In this document: in pieces, positions 8,539 to 16,890 of the stretch
Position numbering within the stretch: the first letter of the stretch is position 1
Layout of the letters: each line of letters starts with the position of its first letter
Origin: Candidatus Aalborgicola defluviihabitans
GTDB lineage: Bacteria; Pseudomonadota; Gammaproteobacteria; Burkholderiales; Burkholderiaceae_C
Assembly: GCA_016705575.1 (NCBI GenBank)
Contig: JADIXX010000001.1
Coordinates: 62,001 to 126,000 of the forward strand
DNA: 64,000 nt
Reading direction: 5' to 3'
The notes under the pieces: generated by a model
Seen by the model: the letters and a program-made list of their open reading frames with translations, nothing else
Database searches by the model: none
What the model was told of the DNA's origin: nothing
Position numbers and translations under genes: made by a program

Positions 8539-9479
8539 AACGACTGCAACAACTGCTGCGGCGAGGCAGTAGAAAAGCGTTGCTGGATGCGGCTCCACCA
8601 CGGCTTGTCTTGCAGCTCCAGGGTGGCGGCCATGCGTTCACCGCACAAGGTCAGTTTGACGGACTTGCCGGCCTTGGCGCTTTGAACCAAATCGGCCAGT
8701 ACGGTGGCGTCCAGGGTGGCCCAGGCGGCAGTCCAGACCTTGGCATCGTCGCGCAAGGCTGATTGGCGCAACGCGTCTACACACTCCAATCGTTCACTCA
8801 CCGGGTTGGGCTGTGCTTCGGGTGAGCCCGTGCCGCTGATCCAGAACGCGTTCACCGTGGTGGCACCACGCGCCTCACGGGCAACATTGACTGCATGGGT
8901 GTGGAGCAACATCTGCATCTCGTTGTGCAGGCGTTGGAGGGATTTGGGCTGTTTTTGTTGGTGCAACCAGACATCCACATGGGTGCCAGCTACCCGCTCC
9001 AGCGATGTGGTGGGCAGATCCCGAAAGACCTCGCCAAAGGCAAGCCAGGTGCAGTCAGACAGGCTGTGCAACTCGATACCATCTTCGGCAAAGTAAGGCT
9101 CCATGGCGTTGCGCAGGGTTTCGCACTCCGTTGCGCTCAGCGCCAGCTCGTGCGGGTCTTTCATTGACAGGTGGTGGGACTGTGCGTCCAGATGGCAGGG
9201 TGTTAGCCAGGCCCAGCCAGCATTGCCGCGCGTTTTGGTCAGGCCCAGATGTTGGGCGTCGATAGCAGCCCAGGGAATCAGGCCATCGGCTCCTTGCAAG
9301 CCTTCGCTGTTGGCCCGTAGGCGTTCGGCCAGCGGTGACAGGGAATCGGGTGAGCCCAGCATGGGTGGGGTGGGGGTAAGCAGATTCAGCAGTTCGGTGA
9401 AGCGCGGAAGTTCCAGCTTTTGTATAGCATCCTGGCATTGACGACCAGGCGGGGCGGCGTGGGAAATAAGCAAGTGCAT
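8535..9479 (-). CDS. RpfE-like / phosphoglycerate-mutase-related conserved protein
   Basis: I start at the ATG at 9479 (MHLLISHAAPPG) with AGGA nine bases upstream; 314 residues. The opening MHLL-I-HA and the middle part with many conserved Trp and His residues (WAWLTPCHLDAQSHHL, SGTGSPE) match the beta- and gammaproteobacterial family often named regulatory protein RpfE or cofactor-independent phosphoglycerate mutase-like. No biochemical role is established for the family as far as I know, and I see no complete mutase active site. It is divergent from lolC with 36 bases between the starts, and overlaps the kinase gene downstream by 4 bases. Confidence 0.7.
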   Translation of the reverse strand: MHLLISHAAPPGRQCQDAIQKLELPRFTELLNLLTPTPPMLGSPDSLSPLAERLRANSEGLQGADGLIPWAAIDAQHLGLTKTRGNAGWAWLTPCHLDAQSHHLSMKDPHELALSATECETLRNAMEPYFAEDGIELHSLSDCTWLAFGEVFRDLPTTSLERVAGTHVDVWLHQQKQPKSLQRLHNEMQMLLHTHAVNVAREARGATTVNAFWISGTGSPEAQPNPVSERLECVDALRQSALRDDAKVWTAAWATLDATVLADLVQSAKAGKSVKLTLCGERMAATLELQDKPWWSRIQQRFSTASPQQLLQSL

Positions 9480-9515
9480 GGGTCGATTGTCCTGCATGGA
9501 TGCCACAATCCGATC

Positions 9516-10775
9516 ATGATGAAATTTCCATATGAACTGCGCATCGGATGGCGTTACACCCGTGCGGGGCGTACCACCCGGCGAAACGGGTTTATTTCGT
9601 TCATTTCCGGCGTGTCCATGCTGGGCATTGCATTGGGCGTGGCGGCCCTGATTATCGTACTCAGCGTGATGAACGGTTTTCAAAAAGAGGTGCGCGACCG
9701 CATGTTGGGTGTGATCTCCCATATTGAGGTCTACGCCAAGGATAGCCAGGCGCTGCCCGATCTGGCAAAAACTTTGAGCCAGGTGCGCGCAAACCCCGAG
9801 GTCATCGGTGCTGCACCTTTTATAGCAGCTCAGGCCCTATTGGCGAGGGGTGAAGACATGAAGGGTACCATGATACGGGGCATAGACCCGGCCCAGGAGC
9901 ACTTGGTAACCGACCTTGTCAACGGCGAACAGGCCGCCGTGTTGGCCAAGCTGATCCCAGGTGAATTCGGCGTCGTGTTGGGTATTGATCTGGCCAAGTC
10001 GTTGGGTGTGCGTCCTGGAGACCGTGTCACCCTGGTGGCACCCAGCGGCCAGGTTACACCGGCCGGCGTAGTGCCGCGTTTGAAGCAGATGACAGTGGTG
10101 GGCACGTTTGATTCCGGCAATTTTGAATACGATTCGGCGCTGGCAATGGTGCATGTGGACGATGCCGCCAAGATATTTCGCCTGGAAGGCCCCTCTGGCG
10201 TGCGCCTCAAGCTGCGTGACTTGCACGATGCCCGCCGTGTGGCTGACGAACTGAGCCAAACCTTGACCGGTGACCTTTACATCCGCGACTGGACCCGCCA
10301 AAACCGCACTTGGTTTGCGGCCGTGCAGGTAGAAAAGCGCATGATGTTCATCATCCTCACCCTCATCGTGGCGGTGGCAGCATTCAATCTGGTCAGCACC
10401 CTGGTGATGACGGTGACGGACAAGCGTGCCGACATTGCCATTCTGCGCACGCTGGGGGCCAGTCCGGCCAGCATCATGGGTATCTTCGTCGTGCAGGGCG
10501 CCATGGTGGGCGTGATCGGCACGCTGGCAGGCTTGGCGCTGGGCCTGGGGGTGGCGTTCAACATCGACGTCATCGTGCCGGCGCTGGAACATGCGCTGGG
10601 TGCCAGCTTTCTGCCCAAGGACATCTACCTCATCAGCCGCATGCCCAGCGATCCGCAGCAGTCCGACATCGTGCCTGTCGCCGTGATTTCCCTGGTCATG
10701 GCCTTTGTGGCCACCCTGTACCCCAGCTGGCGTGCCAGCCGTGTCAATCCTGCCGAGGCCCTGCGCTATGAGTAG
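9516..10775 (+). CDS. lolC: Lipoprotein-releasing ABC transporter permease LolC/LolE
   Basis: I start at the ATG at 9516 (MMKFPYELRIGWRYTR), giving 419 residues. The N-terminus LRIGWRYTRAG-RRNGFISFISG and the first membrane segment near residues 25-50 (GIALGVAALIIVLSVMNGFQ) are a LolC/E signature. A periplasmic domain of about 200 residues follows, then three C-terminal membrane segments and the end YPSWRASRVNPAEALRYE. With LolD it extracts mature lipoproteins from the inner membrane and hands them to LolA. Its stop overlaps the lolD start by 8 bases. A single permease gene is seen, which suggests a LolF-like homodimer unless lolE lies elsewhere. Confidence 0.93.
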   Translation: MMKFPYELRIGWRYTRAGRTTRRNGFISFISGVSMLGIALGVAALIIVLSVMNGFQKEVRDRMLGVISHIEVYAKDSQALPDLAKTLSQVRANPEVIGAAPFIAAQALLARGEDMKGTMIRGIDPAQEHLVTDLVNGEQAAVLAKLIPGEFGVVLGIDLAKSLGVRPGDRVTLVAPSGQVTPAGVVPRLKQMTVVGTFDSGNFEYDSALAMVHVDDAAKIFRLEGPSGVRLKLRDLHDARRVADELSQTLTGDLYIRDWTRQNRTWFAAVQVEKRMMFIILTLIVAVAAFNLVSTLVMTVTDKRADIAILRTLGASPASIMGIFVVQGAMVGVIGTLAGLALGLGVAFNIDVIVPALEHALGASFLPKDIYLISRMPSDPQQSDIVPVAVISLVMAFVATLYPSWRASRVNPAEALRYE

Positions 10776-11481
10776 AGATGCTACCCCCACGTTCACCCCT
10801 GGCGCCAATGTGGTGCTCAGTGCAAAAGGCCTGACCAAGCGCTTTACCGAGGGCCGGTTGGACGTTACCGTGCTGCAGGGCGTGGACCTGCAGGTGTTTC
10901 AGGGCGAGACGCTGGCCATCGTGGGCACCTCCGGTTCGGGCAAGAGCACGTTGTTGCACTTGCTGGGCGGCCTGGATGCCCCCAGCAGTGGTACGGTGGA
11001 GTTGCACGGTACAGACCTCGCCTTGCACAGCGCAGCCGAACAGGGCCGCTTGCGCAACCGGCATCTGGGTTTTGTCTACCAGTTCCACCACCTGCTGCCT
11101 GAGTTCAGCGCGCTGGATAACGTCGCTATGCCATTGACCATTCGGCGTCTAGCCCTCGCAGAATGTGCGCAAACAGCTACTAAAATGCTAGCAAGTGTGG
11201 GATTGGAGCACCGCTTGCACCACCGCCCAGCCGAGCTGTCGGGTGGCGAACGTCAGCGCGTAGCGATTGCCCGCGCCCTGGTCACCCGCCCGGATTGTGT
11301 GCTGGCCGACGAGCCTACCGGCAACCTGGACCGCGGTACGGCTGATGCCGTGTTTGACCTGATGCTGGAGCTGGCCCGCGCCAACGGCACCGCCTTTGTG
11401 CTGGTGACACACGACGTGGCGCTGGCGGCACGTTGCAACCGGCAGTTGAAGCTGGTGTCGGGGCGGCTGGCCGAGATTTGA
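10768..11481 (+). CDS. lolD: Lipoprotein-releasing ABC transporter ATPase LolD
   Basis: The 237-residue ATPase starts at an ATG overlapping the end of lolC. It has Walker A GTSGSGKST, signature LSGGERQRVAIARAL, Walker B CVLADEPTGNLD and the switch His in LVTHDVALA, all in the usual order. It powers lipoprotein release by LolC. A copy of the local interspersed repeat (11144-11193) forms the codons of the helical-domain stretch RRLALAECAQTATKMLAS, with no frame break or length change. Its stop overlaps the next gene start (TGATG), so lolC, lolD and tatD are coupled. Confidence 0.95.
   Translation: MSRDATPTFTPGANVVLSAKGLTKRFTEGRLDVTVLQGVDLQVFQGETLAIVGTSGSGKSTLLHLLGGLDAPSSGTVELHGTDLALHSAAEQGRLRNRHLGFVYQFHHLLPEFSALDNVAMPLTIRRLALAECAQTATKMLASVGLEHRLHHRPAELSGGERQRVAIARALVTRPDCVLADEPTGNLDRGTADAVFDLMLELARANGTAFVLVTHDVALAARCNRQLKLVSGRLAEI
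11144..11193 (+). repeat. Interspersed 50-bp repeat, copy inside lolD
   Basis: GGCGTCTAGCCCTCG, then GAATGTGCGC and a 3' half with AGCTACTAAAATGCTAGC match the pattern of the intergenic copies at 17764, 27297, 46356 (reverse) and 57601. The 11-base block TCTAGCCCTCG is identical. Here the repeat is read as protein in an open frame. Confidence 0.7.
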
Positions 11482-12335
11482 TGCAGTCCGCCATGGTCTG
11501 GATCGACACCCATTGCCATTTGGACGCTGCCGAATTCGATGCGGATCGCGAAACTGTGCGTGAACAGGCCCGCGCGGCCGGAGTGCAGCACTGTGTGATT
11601 CCGGCGGTCGCGCGCGCCAACTGGGACACGGTGCGAACTCTGGCGCAGTCCACTGGCGACAGCTATTGCCTGGGCATTCACCCCCTGTACGTTCGCCTGG
11701 CGAATGATGATGACTTGGTGGCGCTGGCAACGCAACTACAGGCCCACCATGCCGATGCCCGGTTGGTGGCGGTGGGCGAGATCGGGCTGGACTACTTCGT
11801 GCCAGAGCTTCGGACCAGTCCCTTGCGAGAGCGCCAGGAACATTTCTACCGCGAGCAGTTGAAGCTGGCACGCCGTTGGCAGTTGCCTGTGGTGCTGCAT
11901 GTGCGCCGCTCGGCGGACCGCTTGCTCAAACATCTGCGCGAGGTGGGGCAGGGTGGGCAGTGGTCGGGCATTGCCCATGCTTTCAACGGCAGCGAGACCC
12001 AGGCGATGGAATTTATCAAGCTGGGCTTCAAATTGGGTTTTGGCGGTGCGGTCACGTTTGAGCGGGCCCTGCAACTGCGCCGCCTGGCACAGACCCTGCC
12101 ATTGGAGAGCATCGTGCTGGAAACCGATGCGCCCGATATTCCTCCGCATTGGCTCTACACCACGGCCCTGCAGCGACAGGCCGGAGTGGGGCAGGGGCGC
12201 AATGCACCGGGTGAGTTGCCGCGCATCGCCGCCGTGCTGGCGCAGTTGCGTGGCATACCGCTTGAGGAGCTGACAGAGGCCACCACGCACAACGCCCGCC
12301 AGGCTTTACCTCGGCTTGACGCCCTGCTGGTATAA
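11481..12335 (+). CDS. tatD: TatD-family metal-dependent hydrolase (deoxyribonuclease)
   Basis: The start at 11481 overlaps the lolD stop; an alternative ATG lies 12 bases further in (MVWIDTHCHLD). Length is 284 residues. Metal-binding motifs of the amidohydrolase-like TIM barrel are present in order: DTHCHLD near the N-terminus, VGEIGLDYF, LHVRRS, AHAFNGS and LETDAPDIPP. TatD proteins are Mg-dependent 3'-5' exonucleases linked to DNA repair and quality control. Coupling to lolCD is likely a matter of co-transcription rather than shared function. Confidence 0.92.
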   Translation: MQSAMVWIDTHCHLDAAEFDADRETVREQARAAGVQHCVIPAVARANWDTVRTLAQSTGDSYCLGIHPLYVRLANDDDLVALATQLQAHHADARLVAVGEIGLDYFVPELRTSPLRERQEHFYREQLKLARRWQLPVVLHVRRSADRLLKHLREVGQGGQWSGIAHAFNGSETQAMEFIKLGFKLGFGGAVTFERALQLRRLAQTLPLESIVLETDAPDIPPHWLYTTALQRQAGVGQGRNAPGELPRIAAVLAQLRGIPLEELTEATTHNARQALPRLDALLV

Positions 12336-12341
12336 ATCCCC

Positions 12342-13100
12342 ATGGTCAACAAAGATACCCTGCACCTTCCGGAAGTGAACTTTTCCGATGAAGGGTCCAT
12401 TCGCCACCTGCACCTCGATAGCATCTGGATACAAGGCTCCATGCTGGTGGATGCCCCCACCGCGCTGGTGCACGAATACATCCAGCGCATGATGGCCTGG
12501 CTGCTGTTTGTAGATCCCGCTACGGTGACCCAACGCCAGGCCTTGCAGCTTGGCCTTGGGGCCGCTTCGCTCACCAAGTTTTGCCACAAGGTGTTGCGCA
12601 TGCAAACGGCTGCGATCGAACTCAATCCGATGGTGCTGGCTGCGTGCCGGGGCTGGTTCAAGCTGCCCCAGGATGACAAGCGCCTGCAGGTTATCCTGGG
12701 CGATGCCGAGCAGGAAATCAAGAACCCACGCTGGCAGGGCGCAGTAGATGCCCTGCAAGTGGACCTGTACGACCAGGAGGCTGCCGGCCCGGTGCTCGAT
12801 AGCGTTGAGTTTTACGCCGACTGCCGCAAAACCCTGACCGACGAAGGCTGCATGACGGTCAATCTGTTTGGTCGCTCGTCGAGCTTTAAGCGCAGCGTAG
12901 ACAACATGGCCGCCGCTTTTGGTAAAGAGGCCCTGTGGGCGTTCAAGGCTACGCGCGAAGGCAATACCGTGGTGCTGGCCCAGCGCACTCCCACACGCCC
13001 GAGCCGCGCCGTACTGATGGCGCGGGCCGACACCATTCAGCGCCAATGGGGCCTGCCGGCCGACAAATGGGTGCGCGTTTTTAAACCGGTGAATCCATGA
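12342..13100 (+). CDS. Spermidine-synthase-like methyltransferase-fold protein
   Basis: The 252-residue protein carries the Rossmann core of the spermine/spermidine synthase family: QALQLGLGAASLTKFCH, AIELNPMVLAACRGWF, VILGDAEQEI and the acidic VDLYDQEAAGPVLDS. The N-terminal beta-sheet domain of true aminopropyltransferases is short, so polyamine synthesis is not assured. It starts 6 bases after tatD and ends in an ATGA overlap with the start codon from which the following GspE-type ATPase would naturally be translated. Confidence 0.75.
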   Translation: MVNKDTLHLPEVNFSDEGSIRHLHLDSIWIQGSMLVDAPTALVHEYIQRMMAWLLFVDPATVTQRQALQLGLGAASLTKFCHKVLRMQTAAIELNPMVLAACRGWFKLPQDDKRLQVILGDAEQEIKNPRWQGAVDALQVDLYDQEAAGPVLDSVEFYADCRKTLTDEGCMTVNLFGRSSSFKRSVDNMAAAFGKEALWAFKATREGNTVVLAQRTPTRPSRAVLMARADTIQRQWGLPADKWVRVFKPVNP

Positions 13101-13101
13101 G

Positions 13102-13122
13102 CACACACACACACACACCCCC
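13102..13122 (+). repeat. Dinucleotide (CA)8 tract followed by C5 at the start of the GspE-like gene
   Basis: Eight CA units (13102-13117) run straight into five C residues (13118-13122), two codons after the coupled ATG at 13097. The ATG frame and the GspE frame differ by one base. Gain of one CA unit, loss of two, or loss of one C would join them into one reading frame. Confidence 0.85.
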
Positions 13123-13181
13123 AAGCCCACCAACCCCATCCAACCCCAAAGAGCCACACCGGGCCGCTGGACTGGCGTCGT

Positions 13182-14900
13182 TTGGTGGAGTGGCTACAGG
13201 TGGATCGCGTTATCTCCGAGGAAGAGGCCACCCGCACCATTGCACGTTGCGCCCAGGCCGAAAGCGCGCAGCACCCGCTGGTGCGCCTGGCCAGCGTGTC
13301 CATGCGCCGCGCAGTGGACAACAAGCCTTTGGACATTGAACTGCTGACCCAGTGGCTGGCAGGGCGGGTGGGTATGGACTACCTGCGCATCGACCCCCTG
13401 AAAGTGGACGTGAGCCGGGTGGCGGATGCCATGGGTGCCGTGTATGCCGAGCGTCACCGGATCCTGCCTGTGGTGGTGAATGCCAGTGAAATCACGGTGG
13501 CCACGTCTGAACCATTTGTGATCGACTGGGTGGCCGAAGTAGAGCGCCAGTCGCGGCGCCGCGTGCGCCGTGTGCTGGCCAGCCCGCATGAAGTGCACCG
13601 TTACACGGCTGAGTTTTATGCGTTGGCCAAGTCGGTCAAGGCGGCCAACAAAGGCGGTGTGAACAATGGCGCCACCTTTGAGCAGTTGGTGGAACTGGGC
13701 AAGTCCAACAAGCAGCTTGATGCCAATGACCAGAGCGTGGTGCAGGTGGTGGATTGGCTGTGGCAATACGCCTTCGACCAGCGAGCGAGTGATATCCACC
13801 TGGAACCCCGGCGTGAGCAGGGTGTCATTCGCTTCCGTATTGACGGTGTATTGCACCAGGTCTACCAGATGCCGATGGGCGTGCTCAACGCCATGACAGC
13901 GCGTATCAAGTTATTGGGCCGCATGGACGTGATTGAGCGCCGCCGACCGCAAGATGGCCGCATCAAAACGCGCAACCCCGGTGGGGATGAGATCGAGATG
14001 CGGATTTCCACCCTGCCCACCGCCTTTGGCGAAAAAATGGTGATGCGTATTTTTGACCCCGATACCGCTGTCAAAGACCTGGACGCATTGGGCTTTTCCA
14101 CCCATGACAGCGTGCGTTGGGAGAGCCTGGTCAAGCGCCCGCACGGCATCATTCTGGTGACCGGCCCCACCGGTTCTGGCAAGACCACCACGCTGTATTC
14201 CACCTTGAAACGGGTGGCCACCGAAGAGGTGAATGTGAGCACGGTGGAAGACCCCATCGAAATGATCGAACCGTCCTTCAACCAGACCCAGGTGCAGCCG
14301 CAACTGGACTTCGGTTTTGTGCAGGGCCTGCGGGCCCTGATGCGCCAGGACCCGGACATCATCATGGTCGGTGAAATCCGCGACACCGAAACCGCTGAAA
14401 TGGCAGTGCAGGCCGCGCTGACGGGCCACCTGGTGTTCTCTACCCTGCACACCAACGATGCGCCATCGGCCGTGACCCGGCTGATGGAGCTAGGCGTGCC
14501 GCAGTACCTCATCAACGCCACCTTGCTGGGCGTATTGGCCCAGCGCCTGGTGCGCACCCTGTGCAAGCAATGCAAGGTGCGGGACGAAGACACCACGCGC
14601 GAGATGCTGGCCGAGATGATCAAGCCCTGGCAGATCAACGGTGGCTTCAAGCCCTACAAACCTGTGGGTTGTGTGGACTGCCGCATGACGGGCTTTTTGG
14701 GCCGCACCGGGCTGTATGAGTTGTTGACCGTGTCGGATGCTTTCAAGGCCAAGGTCACGGTGGACCCCAGTATTGACAACCTACGCCGCCAGGGCATTGC
14801 CGACGGCATGCGCCCGCTGCGCCTGGCCGGTGCCCTGCGGGTGGCCGAAGGGTTGACGGTGATGGAAGAGGTGCTGACCTCCACGCCGCCGCTGAGTTGA
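13182..14900 (+). CDS. GspE/PilB-family secretion ATPase with a disrupted N-terminus
   Basis: From the TTG at 13182 the frame codes 572 residues with the full GspE/PilB core: RASDIHLEPR, Walker A GPTGSGKTTTLYS, Asp box VEDPIEM, Walker B DPDIIMVGEIRD, His box LVFSTLHTND, and a tetracysteine metal site (CKQCK ... CVDCR). The TTG has no ribosome site. The same frame is open and protein-like further upstream (SHTGPLDWRRLVEWLQ), back to about 13101, but no ATG lies in it. The well-placed ATG at 13097, coupled to the previous gene, is in another frame and runs into a CA/C tract. I infer a frameshift in that tract. It powers type II secretion or pilus assembly; no partner genes are adjacent. Confidence 0.88.
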   Translation: MVEWLQVDRVISEEEATRTIARCAQAESAQHPLVRLASVSMRRAVDNKPLDIELLTQWLAGRVGMDYLRIDPLKVDVSRVADAMGAVYAERHRILPVVVNASEITVATSEPFVIDWVAEVERQSRRRVRRVLASPHEVHRYTAEFYALAKSVKAANKGGVNNGATFEQLVELGKSNKQLDANDQSVVQVVDWLWQYAFDQRASDIHLEPRREQGVIRFRIDGVLHQVYQMPMGVLNAMTARIKLLGRMDVIERRRPQDGRIKTRNPGGDEIEMRISTLPTAFGEKMVMRIFDPDTAVKDLDALGFSTHDSVRWESLVKRPHGIILVTGPTGSGKTTTLYSTLKRVATEEVNVSTVEDPIEMIEPSFNQTQVQPQLDFGFVQGLRALMRQDPDIIMVGEIRDTETAEMAVQAALTGHLVFSTLHTNDAPSAVTRLMELGVPQYLINATLLGVLAQRLVRTLCKQCKVRDEDTTREMLAEMIKPWQINGGFKPYKPVGCVDCRMTGFLGRTGLYELLTVSDAFKAKVTVDPSIDNLRRQGIADGMRPLRLAGALRVAEGLTVMEEVLTSTPPLS

Positions 14901-15092
14901 GGCGTCTGGGAGGGCCGCAGCTTGGGCTTTACCGTGGATTTACAAAGTGGGTACGTACAAAATACAGGGTAATCCCTATACTGCATCCAAATTCAAATAC
15001 GGGCAATGAACGGGAAATCTGACAGTTCATGGTCCACATCGTTTTTATGACGCACGCCTAAACACCTGTTGTGGGCACAAGGGGAAAGTGCC

Positions 15093-16373
15093 ATGGTGAC
15101 CCAAACCGCAAAAGCATTTGTTCGTCGTCTGGGGCCGGGCCTGATCACCGGGGCAGCGGATGACGATCCTAGCGGCATCGCTACCTATTCACAGGCTGGC
15201 TCGCAATTTCGTTTCGCGCTGGTTTGGACCCTGCTGATCACCACACCGCTGATGATTGGCATCCAGATGCTGTCGGCCCGCATTGGCTGGGTGACGGGCC
15301 AGGGGCTGGCCACCAACATCAACAAGATGTGTCCGCGCTGGTTGACCACCACATTGATTACGCTGCTGGTGGTGGCGAACACCATCAACATTGCGGCAGA
15401 TGTGGGTGCCATGGGCGAAGCTGCTCGCCTGCTCATGGGCGGTCCGCTGCCGTTGTATGTTATCGGTTTTGGTGCGTTCTGCATTGCCATGCAGGTGTTT
15501 TTCTCATACGAGAGCACGGTGCGGATCCTCAAGTGGCTCACGCTGGCTCTTTTTTCCTATGTGGCCGTTATCCTCACGGTGCAAGTTCCATGGCACCAGG
15601 CACTGACTGAGTCGCTGCAACCCTGGTTGTACTTTCCCAAAGACACCAGCCTGAAGGATTACTCCGCCATGGTGGTGGCCATGCTGGGCACCACCATCAG
15701 CCCCTACCTGTTTTTTTGGCAGGCCTCTCAGGAAGTGGAAGACAACAACCGCAGGCCTGAGGCGCAGGCATTACGTTTGCACCCCGAGTACGCGGCGGAA
15801 CACCTTTCGCGCATCAAGCAGGACACCTTTGTGGGGATGACGTTTTCCAACGTGATTGCCCTGTGCATTGTGTTGGCTACGGCCGTTACCCTCAATGCCA
15901 AGGGAATCACCAGCATCCAGACCGCGTCTCAGGCTGCCGAAGCGCTGCGGCCGGTGGCCGGAGAGTTTGCCTTTGCCATATTTGCCCTGGGCATCATTGG
16001 CACGGGCCTGCTCGCGGTGCCGGTGCTGGCGGGCTCGGCGGCGTATGCGGTCAGCGAGTTGTACGGCTGGAAGGCGGGCCTGTCGCATGGCTTTCACGAG
16101 GCCCGGGGCTTTTACCTCATCATCGTGGCGGCTACTGGTATCGGCACGGTTATGGGTTATCTGGAGGTGGACCCGATCAAGGCGCTGGTCTGGAGCGCCA
16201 TTGTGAACGGCGTCATCTCGGTGCCCATCATGGCGGTGCTGATGTGGATTGGCCAGTCCGAGCGCCTGATGGGCCAATACACCATTACCCGACGGCACCG
16301 CTTTTTTGGCTGGGCTGCAACCGCTGTGATGGCCGTCGCTGTGGTGGTCATGCTGGGCACCAGTTTTGGATAG
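15093..16373 (+). CDS. NRAMP-related divalent metal transporter
   Basis: I start at the ATG at 15093 with GGGGA eight bases upstream; 426 residues and about 11 membrane helices. The first helix reads GPGLITGAADDDPSGIATYSQ and helix 6 contains GTGLLAVPVLAGSAAY. In classical NRAMP Mn/Fe transporters helix 1 has the metal-binding DPGN motif; here it is DPSG. This marks the NRAMP-related subgroup, so the ion may be other than Mn or Fe. The following small gene starts 15 bases later and is probably co-transcribed. The 190 bases before it hold no gene I can support. Confidence 0.85.
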   Translation: MVTQTAKAFVRRLGPGLITGAADDDPSGIATYSQAGSQFRFALVWTLLITTPLMIGIQMLSARIGWVTGQGLATNINKMCPRWLTTTLITLLVVANTINIAADVGAMGEAARLLMGGPLPLYVIGFGAFCIAMQVFFSYESTVRILKWLTLALFSYVAVILTVQVPWHQALTESLQPWLYFPKDTSLKDYSAMVVAMLGTTISPYLFFWQASQEVEDNNRRPEAQALRLHPEYAAEHLSRIKQDTFVGMTFSNVIALCIVLATAVTLNAKGITSIQTASQAAEALRPVAGEFAFAIFALGIIGTGLLAVPVLAGSAAYAVSELYGWKAGLSHGFHEARGFYLIIVAATGIGTVMGYLEVDPIKALVWSAIVNGVISVPIMAVLMWIGQSERLMGQYTITRRHRFFGWAATAVMAVAVVVMLGTSFG

Positions 16374-16388
16374 AACAAGGAACGCACG

Positions 16389-16856
16389 ATGAACAAGCAA
16401 ACCCATGAATCCAATTCGCCCCCCGCAAGTGGCAAACCGGCAGGCTTGCAGCGCCTGTTGAATGGAGTGGTTCTGGTGCCGGCGGTGGTGATTCCTGTGG
16501 TCGCCGTCGCGGTGCTGGGCACACTGGGTTTTTTGGGGCTACGCATCGCACACAACGGCGGGCTCATGCCACGACCGACCCAACTGGACACCTATGCCTG
16601 CAAGGGCTTTGCCGCTCCTTTTCAAATGGCATTTCGCCACGGTATGGACGTGGTGCAACTGCGTGTTGGCAACAGCACACTCTATGGCGACATTCTGAAC
16701 AACCGCATCACCTGGGAAGATCCGGCCAAGGCACAGGCCGCATTGGGCTTTGTTCCACCCAACGATATCGTGTTTGACGACACGCACCTGCTGCGCCTGC
16801 TGGATGCCAGCCAGAGACCTGCAACCGAACGGGTGTGCGAACGTCTTACACTGTGA
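16389..16856 (+). CDS. Small membrane-anchored protein, weakly MliC-like
   Basis: The 155-residue protein has AAGGA before its ATG, a cytoplasmic N-tail, one strong membrane segment (about residues 26-50, VVLVPAVVIPVVAVAVLGTL) and a periplasmic domain with two cysteines (YACKGF ... ATERVCERL). The pattern YACKGF-PFQMAFRHGMDVVQLRVGNS loosely recalls the MliC/PliC C-type lysozyme inhibitor fold, but this is a weak resemblance from reading alone. It follows the metal transporter gene closely. I do not assign a function. Confidence 0.6.
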   Translation: MNKQTHESNSPPASGKPAGLQRLLNGVVLVPAVVIPVVAVAVLGTLGFLGLRIAHNGGLMPRPTQLDTYACKGFAAPFQMAFRHGMDVVQLRVGNSTLYGDILNNRITWEDPAKAQAALGFVPPNDIVFDDTHLLRLLDASQRPATERVCERLTL

Positions 16857-16890
16857 TAGCGTCAGCACTGTTCATGGGTAGGAGGTTTTC

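Noticed and set aside
9815..9855. Possible reverse copy of the interspersed repeat inside lolC
   Set aside because: It shares CCCTCGCCAATA and TGCTATAAAA blocks, but the middle is too diverged and the encoded peptide is normal for LolC.
13097..13339. An 80-codon frame starting at the coupled ATG
   Set aside because: Only its first codons make sense; after the CA/C tract it is a shifted reading of the GspE-like gene.
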